Below, piece by piece: positions 50,001 to 62,433 of a stretch of 64,000 nt of DNA. Both the position numbers and the translations under genes were made by a program. The notes beneath the pieces are model-generated. The model saw only the letters and a list, made by a program, of their open reading frames with translations. It was not told the origin of the DNA and ran no database searches. The DNA comes from Boswellia sacra (Eukaryota; Streptophyta; Magnoliopsida; Sapindales; Burseraceae). How positions within the stretch are numbered: position 1 is the first letter of the stretch; each line of letters begins with the position of its first letter. The stretch covers positions 372,001 to 436,000 of the forward strand of contig SNVD02010999.1 in assembly GCA_013180625.2 (NCBI GenBank), read 5' to 3'.

Positions 50001-53000
50001 AAGTTCATCACAGAGTTTTAGAGTTGTTGTGCATGGATCTAAAGTATGGATGGTTTATTTTTATTTTATTTGCTTGGCCTTCTTCGATTTCCTGTTTTCC
50101 TTGAAATTTTCTGCAGTGCATGTGTCAATAATTCATGGACAAACTTAATACCTGAAATAATATACCATTCAAAATAATCAATAGTCATTATTTTCATGAG
50201 ATTTATTGTCATTTAATTTAATAAGTTGCTAATTCTATAAGTCATCCACATCATCGACAAATATTGCTATGCCATACGTAATCTCACTTTTATATGGTTT
50301 CCGAAGTTTCATATTTCCTCCCCAATCTGTAGTAAGTTTTCTTGGTAAAATGGATCTTTAGCTGATAACTTATAGTCACAGTTCAAGTGGTTTATACCTT
50401 TTACCATATAAGACCCGATTAATTGAAATTACACATTTTTGTATTTTCTTACAGCACAGTGCAGAACAGTTTGAGAGGTTGTTGAAAGAAATGTGCGCCG
50501 ATGAGGATGGAGATTTGTTGATAGAGTCAGCAGTAAAGAACATTCCCAAAGTGTTTGTTGTGTCAACTTTAGTGAATGTGATGCCAGCTCAGCCTTTTGT
50601 ATTCCGCAATTATCAGGTTTGAAATAATACTACCTTCTCTAGTTTACTGTGTACACCACTTTACTGTCAGAGATTGCTGCTTGTCTATTATATTTTGTTG
50701 CATAGCTGTAAAATGATTGTTTTAATTATCATAATTATTTAAAGCTGTGGGTTTGTTGTTATTGTTTTTTGTCTTTCCTCTTTATGGTCTCAACAAACAG
50801 TACCCTGCTGGAACACCAGAAATTCCTTATTCAATATCGGAAGGTTCTGGAATCACTGTGCTAGGATCACCGACAACTGGTGCTCAAGTTGGCTATAGAC
50901 GCAGTGCTTTTATTGGAAGTTGTAAGCATCATGTATGGCAAGCTATAAGAGCATCATCTGCAGCGCCATATTATCTTGATGATTTCTCAGATGGTATTCC
51001 CTTCTCATTCTGTTTTATTTTAGTTCAGCTGTGTGGCCATTGTGATCCTTTTGTTTAATCATGCTGTCTTTTGCCACTATCTTGAAAATATTTTTCATAG
51101 ATGTGTTTCGCTGGCAAGATGGTGCGATAGTAGCAAATAATCCTACTGTATTTGCCATAAGAGAAGCACAACTTCTGTGGCCTGACACAAGAATAGACTG
51201 TTTAGTTTCCATTGGGTGTGGCTCTGTTCCAACTAAGGTAATTCTTCCTTCTATTTGTTTTATTCATTTACTTTTTATAGGAAACTTAAAAGATTATATT
51301 AATGGAGAAAGGAGAGTACAAGAGCAGTGGATCAGATGTGCACTTAATAGACAGAATCCTGTCTGAGAAGAGAGGACAAAAACTCTACAAAAAAACCTTA
51401 CAAGAAATCAGTATATTGGTTTTGTTTTTCCTGTGATCACAACTTTTGGTGAATTTGTGAATTTTGAAGTAAAAGATGACGTCTTCTGACCAATGTGCAT
51501 TCAGTTTATCAATGACCATGTTGAAACTTTTACTGGAACATGAAATTTGAACTCCCATCCCCTTGTCACCCTTAGGAAGCCCATTTATCACCAAGACATT
51601 GCTTACCAGTAAGAAATAATTAAATTCACATGATTAGACAAGTTATATTTGGACTTTTTCCTCGTAGAGGATCTGCATTTAGAGTGATGTCTTTCCTTTG
51701 AACAATCATTAGGTAAACACATTTACGGACATTTCTGGAGATTTTCTATTTTGCCTAAACCTTGCATCATTGACCATAGCAAGCTCTTAATTTATGTCTC
51801 TTCTGGAAATGATACTTCTTTCATGAGTGTAATTAAGGGGGATGAGGATTTTATACTGCAATTACTTAGAAATACCTTCTGTAGCATTGGAAGCTCTCAT
51901 TTCAGGACAATATTCACCTTTATAAAAGAGCTTCAAATACTATGATTTGGTCCTTACTTATAAGCTTAAGCTTTAGTCAAATGCTTCTAATATGGAATCA
52001 GAGCCAAAATGACCTAGCGGTCTAGTTTTTGAATCTTCCCATTGTGCTTATAAGCTTAAGCCTTTAGCTTAAGTGGTTTCTTAACAATAAGAAGTATTGA
52101 GGTGATGAGAATCTGACTCTTAAGTGGTTTCTTAACAATAAGAAGTATTGAGGTGATGAGAATCTGACTAACATTTGGTTAGAATGCTAGACAGGTGCAA
52201 AAGCTTCTTCTATCACTATGTTAAATTGCTAATTGCATTAGTAGACACAAGAGATCCTAATTTCCTTAGTTATCCTTGTATATAAAGAAAAAGTAATTAA
52301 GCTACTGATTCTAACATCATAATTTATAATTTGTCGTTGATATTTAAGTTGTATTTTAATTGGGTACTTTGTAGGTGAGAAAAGGTGGTTGGCGATATCT
52401 GGATACTGGACAAGTGTTGATTGAGAGTGCATGCTCTGTGGATAGGGTGGAGGAAGCTCTAAGCACATTGCTACCTATGCTTCCTGAGATACAATACTTT
52501 CGCTTTAACCCAGGTATTAATACTTTCTCTCTAGCCCAGGTGTTACATATGGATTTTTGTTTAATAGATGCAAGCATCCAGGTGGAAAACATCCTCTATT
52601 TGACTCGAAACAGATAAAAAGAACTTGCGATTGTTCTTATTTGTTTTGTGGACTTATTATGAAATTCATAACGATTTTCATTGTGTGGAAATTCTATTCT
52701 CAGTCTGTATTCAAATTTTTTGTCCCCACAGTTGATGAACGTTGTGATATGGAATTGGATGAGACTGATCCAGCAATCTGGCTGAAGTTAGAAGCTGCAG
52801 TTGATGATTATGTTGAAAACAATTCTCAGTCCTTCAAGAATGTCTGTGAGAGACTGCTTCTGCCCTTCCAACATGATGAGAAGTGGTCAGAAAATTTGAA
52901 ATCTCAGCATTTCCCCAAGGCAAAGGTGTCAAATGCAGGTAACATCTCTTATATTTCTTTGTTTATTTTGTATAATTTTTTACCTTTATGATGATCTTAT

Positions 53001-54818
53001 AATCTGAACCTCAGAATTTTTCTGGTCTCCTTCTAGATGACAAGAGCCCATCTTTAGGCTGGAGGCGTAATGTTCTACTTGTCGAAGCAATGCATAGTCC
53101 TGATTCAGGAAGAGTTGGACACCATGCTAGGGCACTGGAGTCATTTTGTGAACGTAATGGAATAAGGTTATCTCTCATGCATGGGATATCTGGAATATGG
53201 AAGACAATGCCTGGAACAACATTTCCAACACCATTTACCTCACCTCTGATCACTGGGAGTTTCCCCTCAAGCCCACTTCTATATAGTCCTGATGTTGGCT
53301 CACAAAGGATTGGCCGAATCGATATGGTTCCACCATTAAGCTTGGATGGTCTGCAATCTGGAAAACCATTTTCATCACCACCAGTATCTCCTAAGGCTCA
53401 AAGGCAGCTTTCTTTACATGTCAGATCATTGCATGAGAAGTTACAGAATTTACCACAAGTGGGCATTATACATTTGGCCCTTCAAAATGACTCAGTTGGC
53501 TCAATATTAAGGTCAAGATGCCCTTCTCTTCGTCCGAAACAATTTTTTTTTTCTTATTATTATTAACTTCAGTAGTTTCAGTCCTATTCCTAACCTGCTA
53601 CATATGCTTCATCTAGCTGGCAGAATGATGTGTTTGTGGTTGCTGAACCTGGAGAACATGCTGATAAATTTCTGCAGAGTGTTAAACTAAGCTTGTTATC
53701 AGTGATGCGCAGCAACCGCAGAAAGGGTGTATCATTTCTTGCCAATATATCAACTATTGCTGATTTGGTTCGCCATAGACCATACTTCCAAGTTGGCAAT
53801 GTTGTTCACCGTTATATAGGACGCCAAACTCAAGTATGCTTCTTTCACTTATTCTACTTTCAGTTTCTTACTTGTGCAATGTTTCAGAAGCTCTTAAACT
53901 AAAAATTGCTGCTGTGATGTTTGGGAAGGTTATGGAAGATGACCAAGAAATTGCAGCATACATGTTCCGCAGAACTGTCCCTTCTATGCACTTAACACCT
54001 GATGATGTTCGTTGGATGGTACGTGTTTTTGTGAAGTGAATTATCTCTTTCCCTCTTAACTCATATTTTAGAATTTTAGGGTTATAATGGTTGATACTGA
54101 ACTTCTCACTACTATTCAACTTCTTTTGCTGTCATCTGTGGTGGTATATCTGCATCATTGTTAATTTCCTCGGGGATGTAGTGAAGGAGAATATCCTAAT
54201 TGTTTGAAGTTTTCAGTCTCTGTTATGACGAGATATCATGACCTGGTCTCAGTTTTCATGGCTGATGCTTTTAGAGAGTCTCCTATATTTGTTATGATGA
54301 GTTATTTTAGTGTTGACTCTATTTTTCCTTCATTTCTAGTAATGTTGCTGATATGTTTTACGTAATTATAGATTGGAGCTTGGAGGGACAGGATTATAAT
54401 TTGTACAGGGACCTATGGGCCTACCCCAACTTTATTTAAGGCCTTTCTAGACTCTGGGGCCAAAGCTGTTATATGTCCTTCAGCGGAACCACAGGAAACA
54501 TCAATGACATCATGCCATACATCAGGAGAGGTCAATGCCCTGGAAAATGGTAGGTTTGAGATTGGAGAGGAAGAGGCAGAAGATGAAGATGCCGAACCTT
54601 GTAGTCCAATGAGTGACTGGGAAGATAGTGAACCTGAGAAAAATGGGGACCGTTTGATAGGTCTTTGGGATGATGATGAAGAGGATTTGTCCAAGTTCAT
54701 CTGTCAATTCTATGACTCGTTGTTTCGTGGAGGTGTGAGAGTAGATGTTGCTTTGCAAAATGCTCTTGCCTCACATCGGAAGCTGAGGTATATATGCCAT
54801 CTTCCTGGTAAACAATAG
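47070..54818 (+). CDS. PLA1: Phospholipase A I: patatin-like lipase with LRR and ARM repeats
   Basis: Eighteen exons: 47070-47591, 47957-48104, 48264-48342, 48455-48608, 48701-48910, 49003-49248, 49331-49493, 49573-49833, 49922-50043, 50455-50616, 50801-50993, 51101-51237, 52375-52513, 52732-52938, 53037-53511, 53617-53833, 53929-54018 and 54372-54818. They sum to 3972 nt, or 1323 aa. Residues 175-280 hold leucine-rich repeats (LTCLPLLEKLYLDNNKLSVL) and about 285-505 ARM-like helices. The patatin domain has DGGGMKG (533-539), GTSTG with nucleophile Ser568, and DGA with Asp760 of the catalytic dyad. The tail has an acidic stretch (EEEAEDEDAE). Arabidopsis phospholipase A I has this architecture and releases fatty acids, including jasmonate precursors, from membrane lipids. 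Intron 6 uses a GC donor (49249). The gene looks intact. Confidence 0.94.
51238..52374 (+). other. Intron 12 of PLA I with transposon-like remnant
   Basis: This 1137-nt intron is the longest of the gene. About 51960-52170 resembles a common plant retroelement remnant (GGAATCAGAGCC, close to a tRNA-Met primer site, then CTTATAAGCTTAAGC). It also contains the 51-bp tandem duplication listed separately. Confidence 0.45.
52068..52169. repeat. Perfect 51-bp tandem duplication
   Basis: Two identical units (52068-52118 and 52119-52169) start CTTAAGTGGTTTCTTAACAA and end GAATCTGACT. Identity is 51/51, so the duplication is recent. It is intronic in PLA I. Confidence 0.95.
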
Positions 54819-57360
54819 ATTGTCCAATAATCTCCCACAAGAATATAAAGAGGGAGATAAAGGAATAAAAATATAGATGAGTGTGAATAATACAAAAATA
54901 AGAGGGACATCCAATTTTGAGGCTTACAGAAAATTTGTTGTTTGTTATTTTGATCGAGTATATTAGTTCACATATTTCAGTTAAATGATATATAGAATTA
55001 ATTTCCCCAGAAATCTGTATACTCTAGGACTCTTTTGTGCAAATTTATTATATTCCAAGCTCAAAGGTTCTCAGCAAGACTATGACGATTATTTTTAATG
55101 ATTTCCTCAGATTACTACAATAGTGCAATGATTCAATGATGCAATTACCTTATGATTTTAGACTGCTGCATTGAAATGAGTATGGATGAACATTTTTACC
55201 AAATAAGCAGTGAAAAAGTTTAAGTCCTTTGCGGGGCACCCAAGTAATTCACCCAGAGTGTTGATATGACGGACTCTGGAGTCTGGCTTTCGCACTTCAG
55301 TACTGTGTTAAGGATGTATAATTTTCTGTTCTTAACAAAGGCATGCAATCAAAGAAATGGGGAAGGTCTTGCAATTAATAAGGTGTTGAAGCATCATAGT
55401 TGATCGTAATTCCAGTAAGAACCTTTCCTGGGTATGGTACAGGTAGAATAAACGTTTTGACTCCACTCCCTCCTTTTAAGCAAAATGTTCATAGGCGGAA
55501 AAGCTTAAGACTTAACCGTATACGGTTGAACCTTTCAATGGAAATGCAATATTGGTGGGTAGATGAGTATCAAGAAAGAATCTAGTGGTGGAAAAGGGGG
55601 TAGAGATAGCCAATAGGCTCAATCTGAATCCTATTCAGTTCCCGTGGTTCAGTTTGGCCCACCTCTCCGTGGGCTGCTACATGTATCAACTTCCACATTA
55701 TTACCCAGATCATTGGTTCAATGTTTGGGCAGCTTTAAAGAGATGTCTTTTTCATAAGTGCTTGGCTTGTAAAAGTAACTGCAGTATTTATTTAATTTGA
55801 GAAATTATTAATTTAGAAATTTTGATTCAATTAGGATCTTGAATTTTCCTAATTTGATTCAAACCAAAATTGTTAGTCTAGGGATTTTGACTTTCCTAAT
55901 TTGACTCAAATTCTAATATGTCTTGATTAGTATAAATATAAGGTTTCATTATTCTTTGTAGACATTATTCAGACTTCATTCATTGATATATTAAAAGAGT
56001 ATTCAGACAGATTGTTGGTTGATTGTAGACATTATTCAGACTTCATTAATTGATATATTAAAAGAGTATTCAGACAGATTGTTGGTTTATTGTGTGTGAG
56101 TGTGAGTGATTGTTGAGTGAATATTTGATTTTGATTTGGGTTTCCTGTCACAAAGTACACAGGATCTATTTAATTGATTTCCAACCATGGTCTGTAGTGT
56201 ATGTGACCAGAAATGCAGGTGGCAATGCTTTTTCACTTATTAATTTAAGAATAGAAATAGTGAACATCCATTCATCTTCATCCTGAGTTATAGTAGTTCT
56301 TCTCTGCAGCTGCTAGTGACCCGTGTGTTGCAGCTGGCAATTAAAAATATGAAAATGCAGAACGGTAGGTGACAGTTGGACTTGTAATGGGTCTGTTATA
56401 CTATGCCTGACATTTTAATTCCAAAATCGAGCATATACTTCTTTCTTTTTCTTTGTTCTTTATCATTTGCGTTCTAGAGTAGATGGTGAAACTTGACCTT
56501 CCAATGCTAATTGCGACTCTAAATTTCAATATCACATCCTAACTATCCTTGTCGGATGGTTCCACCATAACCACTAATTGGACCAAGCAGGGCACCCAGT
56601 TCGATTTCTCAAATCTTGACATATAATACTATTGTATCACTAATCGAGAAATGATTTCTGTCACTTCCCTTATTAAGTTTAATCAAGTGAACCCTCCGCA
56701 ATGTTAGATAAAGCACTTTGCATTCAAACAGTTGCATCATTTCACTTTTAAAAGAGAATAAAGTTTGACAATTCATTAAAGCAAAAAGGAAAGGAGAGAA
56801 ATCAACATCCAGGACGCTAACCCAATAATTTATGCGGCGTTAGTTACAAGTAAGATGATCAAAACAACCCTTACCTTTTCTTTATTCAAGCATATACAAA
56901 GCTTAAACAAAATTTAACCCAACATAAATTATTAGTCATCCATCATCAGCACAGAACCCTAATCATAATCAAGCATGGAAACCTCTAATGTGATAAAGCA
57001 ACAAATTACATGGTCAAATTTGTATTTGGTTGAAAGGGTAAAAGCAAGATGTCCGGAAAACGTGCATACTTTTATTGCATATGAAAGAATAATATGATGA
57101 CAGGTGAAAGCAGAAGAGGAATATGCTGGCAACATGTTTATCCAAGTCCTCCAATCATGCAAAAATTCATGCCGTCCACTTTAATAAAGCAGCTCAATAT
57201 AAGAGCTTTATAAAGACCCAGCTAAATTCTCCCACCTAAGATAATGAACTGGGACCTCCACTTTCTTCATCCGGAAGCCAACAATACTACTTCAATTATT
57301 TATTAGCATTTTGTAATGCATTATAAAGTCAGCACCACAAATACCAAGTTCTATGAGAAA
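54819..57360. other. Intergenic, with a possible solo-LTR fragment
   Basis: No gene was recognised. About 55800-56170 is AT-rich with repeated GGATTTTGA/CTTTCCTAATTTGA phrases, a TATAAATATAAGG box (about 55930) and the 67-bp tandem duplication. This resembles an LTR, but no partner, primer site or target duplication was found. ORFs at 55400-55800 match nothing I recognise. Confidence 0.4.
55958..56091. repeat. 67-bp tandem duplication
   Basis: Units at 55958-56024 and 56025-56091 start GTAGACATTATTCAGACTTC and differ at only two positions. Confidence 0.92.
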
Positions 57361-57705
57361 ATGTCTGCAACTGCTCCAGTTGCTATAGGCACTAGGGGTA
57401 CTGTAGGATCCCTTGTGAGGAGGGAAATTGAGTATTTCAGTAAATTTGAGTTAGAGCGACATGCAACAAGGTTTGGGAAAACTCAGGGACAAATTGTTGA
57501 CATGGCTTCTGGCAGTGGCCAGTCAAGGCATAGTTTCTGGTTCATGGTAATGAGCTGGAAAAGGAAGAAGAGAAGAGGCAGCAGCAATGGCTTCCTGCCA
57601 AGCGTCTGCTCTGCTGTAGAAGTTGCAGATAGCAATCGGTTTAATAGAATACCTGGGTTCAGTTACAGGATTCTTAAGAATGATGTGAACAGCTTGCATA
57701 TTTAG
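57361..57705 (+). CDS. Small uncharacterised plant protein
   Basis: A single-exon ORF of 114 codons from Met 57361, or 129 codons from an upstream in-frame ATG at 57316. I prefer the downstream start, because MSATAPVAIGTRGTVGSLV looks like a conserved beginning and the upstream 15 residues do not. A short N-terminal motif, GTRGTVGSLVRREIEYF, recalls an uncharacterised family of small plant proteins; that is my memory of the pattern, not a search result. A basic segment, SWKRKKRRGSS, lies in the middle. No membrane segment or known catalytic motif is seen. It sits alone between PLA I and the RLCK gene. It could also be a chance ORF, but its length and codon content favour a gene. Confidence 0.55.
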   Translation: MSATAPVAIGTRGTVGSLVRREIEYFSKFELERHATRFGKTQGQIVDMASGSGQSRHSFWFMVMSWKRKKRRGSSNGFLPSVCSAVEVADSNRFNRIPGFSYRILKNDVNSLHI

Positions 57706-59488
57706 TTGATCTTCTTGGAGAGTTATTTTTTAATCATGCTTTTGAGCTTTCCGAGCCTGCTTGCTATTTACCACTCAAAAGGTTGAATTTCAACTCAGTT
57801 ACTGCCAGTCTGCCACATTTTAATTATTTCCAGTCTCCAGACCTTCAACAATATCAGATTGTCTTGTTGGAGATCTTGTTTCTTGCTGTTCAAGTAATCT
57901 ACTGAAGTAATTGTTGTTTATGCTGCTCACTTCAACCAATGACAATCTTCACGGTTGTTGTTCCATGAGATAGCATCACATCCCCATAGAGCCGTGACAT
58001 AACTTTGAGAATTTCTTCAGAATCTGGTGTCTCTTGAAAACAATTGATGAGTTGCCTTTGCCAAAATAAATGCCTGAGAAATTTCCATCTTCTGATAAAA
58101 CCTCGACCAACTTGTCCAGCTTCTGGTATTCAGATTGTTATTCTTGCCATGTTTCATTCAGCTCTGCAGGATCTTTAATCACAAGGAAGAGGGTGGAGGG
58201 GGTGGGTGTGGGTGGGGTGGTGTGGGGGCGGTGGGTGGGGGGTGGATTTGGACCGTTCTATATGATAAGTTCAAATCTGTTTCCTATGAAAAATTCCTCA
58301 AGAAGTTTATGAGGACAATGTGTATAAATTTGATCTGTAAAAGTTTTTCTTTTGTCAAGAGAGAAAGAAATGTTGAATTAACCCATTCCTGTTGTCGTAG
58401 TTCATTTAGCTGATAGATCAACTTTAGAACGAACCGAAACTGCTATTACAAGCAGACAAGATGCTTGACATTAACGTTCGAATTTGAAAGTGGATGCTTA
58501 AAGCTCTTATCTATCGACTATGTCATTTATAGACTGTGCAACGATTTAAGTATATCATCACTACATTGTCAGAAGATGTAAGTTATAAACCATCAGACTC
58601 CACATTTAAGGGGAATTGAAAAAAGGTGATCAAATTGGATGCATGATAAAGTACTTGAACATGTAGAAGTGAAAGTAACCTCTTAGGTGAATAACCATAG
58701 TTCATTATTCGCATAATGATCCTAGAACCTGTCGCGTAAAATTTCAGAAAGCCCCAAGACACAGTATAGCATCAGTATGAAGATTCTTTTTAATATGATT
58801 GTTTACCGATTTAAAATTGGTAATTAATAAAATGAAACAAACTTTATGATGCATAAGTTGAAATATGCAAAGGTGACAAGATTTGTTAAAAGCTCAGGTT
58901 TACTGTTTAAGTTAAATGACTAGAAAAATGAAAAAAAACTCAATAGAAAATGCATAAACTGCACAGCCCGAAAAGAACATATGCGGTGGTGTCTCCTCTA
59001 ACATCATAATCTGAGATATATATTGAGTAAAGATGTTTGAAAACTGACATTGGACATAGGGCTTGAGACAATTTTCTTGGAAGGATTTAAAAGACTTTAC
59101 ATTTCTATGCATTCTTATTGCCTCTCTTCCCTTAGAAAGGAAAAATAGTGCAACATTGCAAACAAACACTTTATCATCTACGCCCCCAGTAACTGATCTT
59201 ACTGAACTTTTCACTTAAAGAGGCTTCAAAATCATAATTTCAGCAAAATATGAGCTTCAGTTACAGCCTTAAAGTTCCCCTCCATCTGTCAAATTGCTGA
59301 TCAGATAGAGCTATGTCGTGTTATGCATGTAAATGGTAACATGCCTTCAAAACTAAGAGCATTTCACTTCTGGGGACGTGGAGGAAGGTGCTTCATCCTT
59401 ATTCAGCAATTTGTAGACTCCAGTTCTGATTTTGCATGGTTACTTAATCTCCCAAAGCTGCAATATCCATGGGCTGAGACGAGAGATA
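57706..59488. other. Intergenic, includes a G-rich tract
   Basis: This contains the 3' side of the minus-strand RLCK gene and a G-run cluster at 58191-58246. No other gene or transposon ends were recognised. Confidence 0.5.
58191..58246 (+). repeat. G-rich tract with G-quadruplex potential
   Basis: In 56 bases there are more than eight runs of three or more G separated by one to three bases, for example GGGTGGAGGGGGTGGGTGTG. The complementary strand is C-rich. It is intergenic. Confidence 0.85.
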
Positions 59489-61318
59489 TTAGTTGCTAAT
59501 GCTTCCTCTCGCAGAATCAGCAAACCGACCACTCTCAACAACTTCGGGACAGGATAGATACTCAAGAGCTGTTACTACATCACTCATAGACGGTCTGGTG
59601 TGTGCTTTCTCTTGGAGACACATTCCTACCACTGCAAGGGCTTGATACAGACCTTTTTGAGGGTAATTACCTTCGAGTAACGGATCAGCAACCGACTTAA
59701 ACTTCTTCTTGTCTCTCATCAATGGTTTTGCCTGGAACATGTAAATGAAAATTGATACAAATAAATAACATCTAAAAGATTCAACAGATTGTAACTTTGC
59801 AAGTACAATTACTTGCTCCAGACTCCAGTAATGCTCATGAACTTACCCAGGTAATTAGATCTTGCTCTTCTCTTGGTCTTGAATTATCAATAGCGCACCT
59901 ACCCGTGATAAGCTCAAGCAGCACAACACCAAAACTGTATACATCAGACTTTATTGTCAGCCTACCTGTCATTGCATACTCTGGAGCACAGTAACCATAA
60001 GTACCCATCACCCTTGTAGAAACATGATCCTTGCCTTCAGTTGGACCTAACTTAGCAAGTCCAAAATCTGAGAGTTTTGGATTGAAATCTTCATCTAATA
60101 GTATATTTGATGCTTTGAAATCACGATAAATCACCGGTGGGTTAGCAACTTCGTGTAAGTATCGCAGTCCTCTGGCTGCTCCTGCTGCTATCTTTATCCT
60201 AGTTATCCAATCCAGAGGCTTCTTGCCCGGAGGTAAATCTGAACAAAACAAATGAAATTAGAAGCACATTTTAATTTTTCCAAGTCTTGTATGTGCATGT
60301 GCTATAAAAAATCCATGATAACATGAGCTTACCGAGAAAGTGATTTTCCAAGGATCCATTGGACATGTATTCATAAACTAGAATCCTTTGATCATCATCT
60401 GCGCAATAACCAATGAGATTGACAAGGTTCTCGTGTTGAACTAGACTTAACATCAGAACTTCTGAGAAGAATTCTCTGCTTCCTTGCATTCCATTTCTGT
60501 CTAGTTGCTTTACAGCCACAACCTGCAAAAATATGAATAAAAAAAAAATGAGACCGCAAGATCATATTTGGATCATGTCTTGGGTTGAAGGCAAAAGCAG
60601 CTAGAGAGAGAGAGAGAGACTTGATCAATGCTCTCAATGTATCCTTTGTAAACACTCCCGAATCCTCCTTCTCCCACTAGAAACTCATGGTGGAAATCGC
60701 CCGTCGCTGCCACCAGTTCATGATATTTGAAGACAATTGCATTCTTTTTCGCCTTTCCAAATTTTTGAATCCCAGCATCTATATTTCTCTGCTTGCTGCT
60801 ACCTGCAGATTGATGGTTAACACTCCAAAATAAGAGATTCCGAAGGAAAATAAGGCTCATAGCCGTAATGGGCAGCTTAAAACGTTCAGCAACTAAAATT
60901 TAAACATCTGAAAATGAAACATATATAGAACAATCCTTTCTATACATACGTGCACAACAATGTGCATGCAGATATAAAGCTTTTGAGAAACAGTCCAAAG
61001 AAGAAGCATTTTTAATTACCCATAGAAACGCTTTTAGCATCAACAACATTTTCTGCTCAAAGAAATATTGCAAGAACTCTAAATTGATTACTGGTGATAG
61101 AAAACAATCACCAGAATTTATAGTCAATTAACAAACAAAACTTCCAAGGCAATTGCAAATTTAAATTCAAGAAACCAAATAGCTATGATGTTCACATTTT
61201 CTGATGACATACCTGTTTTCATTGAAAATGCATTGAATAAGACAGCAAATGTGCTCCGATCATTGTGTGTTTTGTCATTGTTAGAATGGCCAGCTCTGCA
61301 ACATATAAAGATTTTCAT
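59489..61318 (-). CDS. Receptor-like cytoplasmic kinase, RLCK VII (PBS1-like)
   Basis: Five exons on the minus strand: 61318-61213, 60802-60621, 60522-60333, 60238-59847 and 59731-59489. They sum to 1113 nt, or 370 aa plus stop. Kinase motifs are complete: [11 protein letters not shown] (79-89), Lys101 in [17 protein letters not shown] with catalytic Asp199, DFG at 217-219, and [28 protein letters not shown] in place of HRD is normal for RLCK VII. The N-terminus has CysCys at 6-7, fitting palmitoylation, but Gly2 is absent, so no myristoylation. These Ser/Thr kinases act under pattern-recognition receptors at the plasma membrane. The C-terminal extension after the kinase fold is short. A (CT)n run follows the 5' splice site of exon 2. 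Confidence 0.94.
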
Positions 61319-62433
61319 CTCCTTGCTCTTCCTAGACTAACTTGATCTTCTCTAACCCCTTTGCGCAAAACTGCGTCAAAATTAATTATCTGAAACTTAT
61401 TGAATGCAAACTACAGTCTCATATTACAAGTTGTATATATTAGAGAAGAAGATGGAGAATTATTGATGTTAGCAACCATTAAACTTGGAAAAAAGAAAAG
61501 AAAAGAAAAGAAAAGAAAGCTGTAGCTGTTATTACAAGAGAACAAGTTTCTCTGGCTTTTTAAGAGAATGGAACATTAACAGTGTTAGTTTCGGTTGAAT
61601 TGATCTTCTAAGGCATTGTTTTTGTGTTATTAGCCAAATAAAGAAAAGAGGAGGGAGATAACAGAACAAGGAAGAAAGTTATTGAGTTGTTTGTTAGTTC
61701 TCTTCTTGACTAAGCACGAGTAATTCTCCATAAATAGTTTTTAGCGTCAAGGTTATGTTTAGTTTAACGTGTATGAAATCCTCCATTTTGCCAACATTTC
61801 TTGTTGAACAACATAAATTTCATATTTTTAGTTGTAAACTCTTCCAATTATATCAAACTTACAATTAAAACACAATTGACTATTACCACAAACTCTTCTT
61901 ACCAATACTTTATTTATCTATTTATCCAAAAATAGCTAATTGCTTAGAATTTCTTATAAAAGTTTAATGAGTTAATAAATTAGGTCAATTATTGGAACAT
62001 TCATATTTTAAATGATTTTTATAAAAATAATCAAAAGCATAATAAATTATTGAAACATTCGTATTTTAAAAAGGTTTAGATACTATAAACAACTTTTTTA
62101 ATTATAGAATTATCAAAACCTTGAAAAGTAGTTCAATATAACATCCAGCTTTTTTGAAAATATATTTCTCTCTCCAAACCTCCAAATAATTTCAATTACT
62201 TTTTCGGAGATACTCTTACGATATGACCAAGTTATTATTTCTTTAATTTATTATTGTCCCATTAATCCCATAATATCAATTATAAAAATTAATTGTTTTT
62301 TTTTTTAAATACATTTCCCAGGTAAAACTGGCACTGTCCACGTGTAAGCCTCTAGAACAAAACACGTGTACAGATAGCCGCGTATTCCCTAAACCCCTGC
62401 AAGCAGTAAGGAAGCAATGCTTCAGCTTCATCA
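61319..62433. promoter_or_regulatory. Divergent promoter region between RLCK and cardiolipin synthase
   Basis: This 1.1-kb stretch separates the two start codons and must hold both promoters. It includes an (AAAAG)n microsatellite at about 61493-61518, AT-rich DNA, and two G-boxes close to the cardiolipin synthase start. The RLCK gene may also have a noncoding 5' exon here. Confidence 0.6.
62339..62368 (+). promoter_or_regulatory. Paired G-box elements (CACGTG)
   Basis: CACGTG occurs at 62339-62344 and 62363-62368, 24 bp apart and 66-95 bp upstream of the cardiolipin synthase ATG. G-boxes bind bZIP and bHLH factors. Function here is inferred from sequence and position. Confidence 0.6.

Noticed and set aside
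55400..55800. Two adjacent ORFs of 61 and 71 codons
   Set aside because: No recognisable domain, splice partner or start context.
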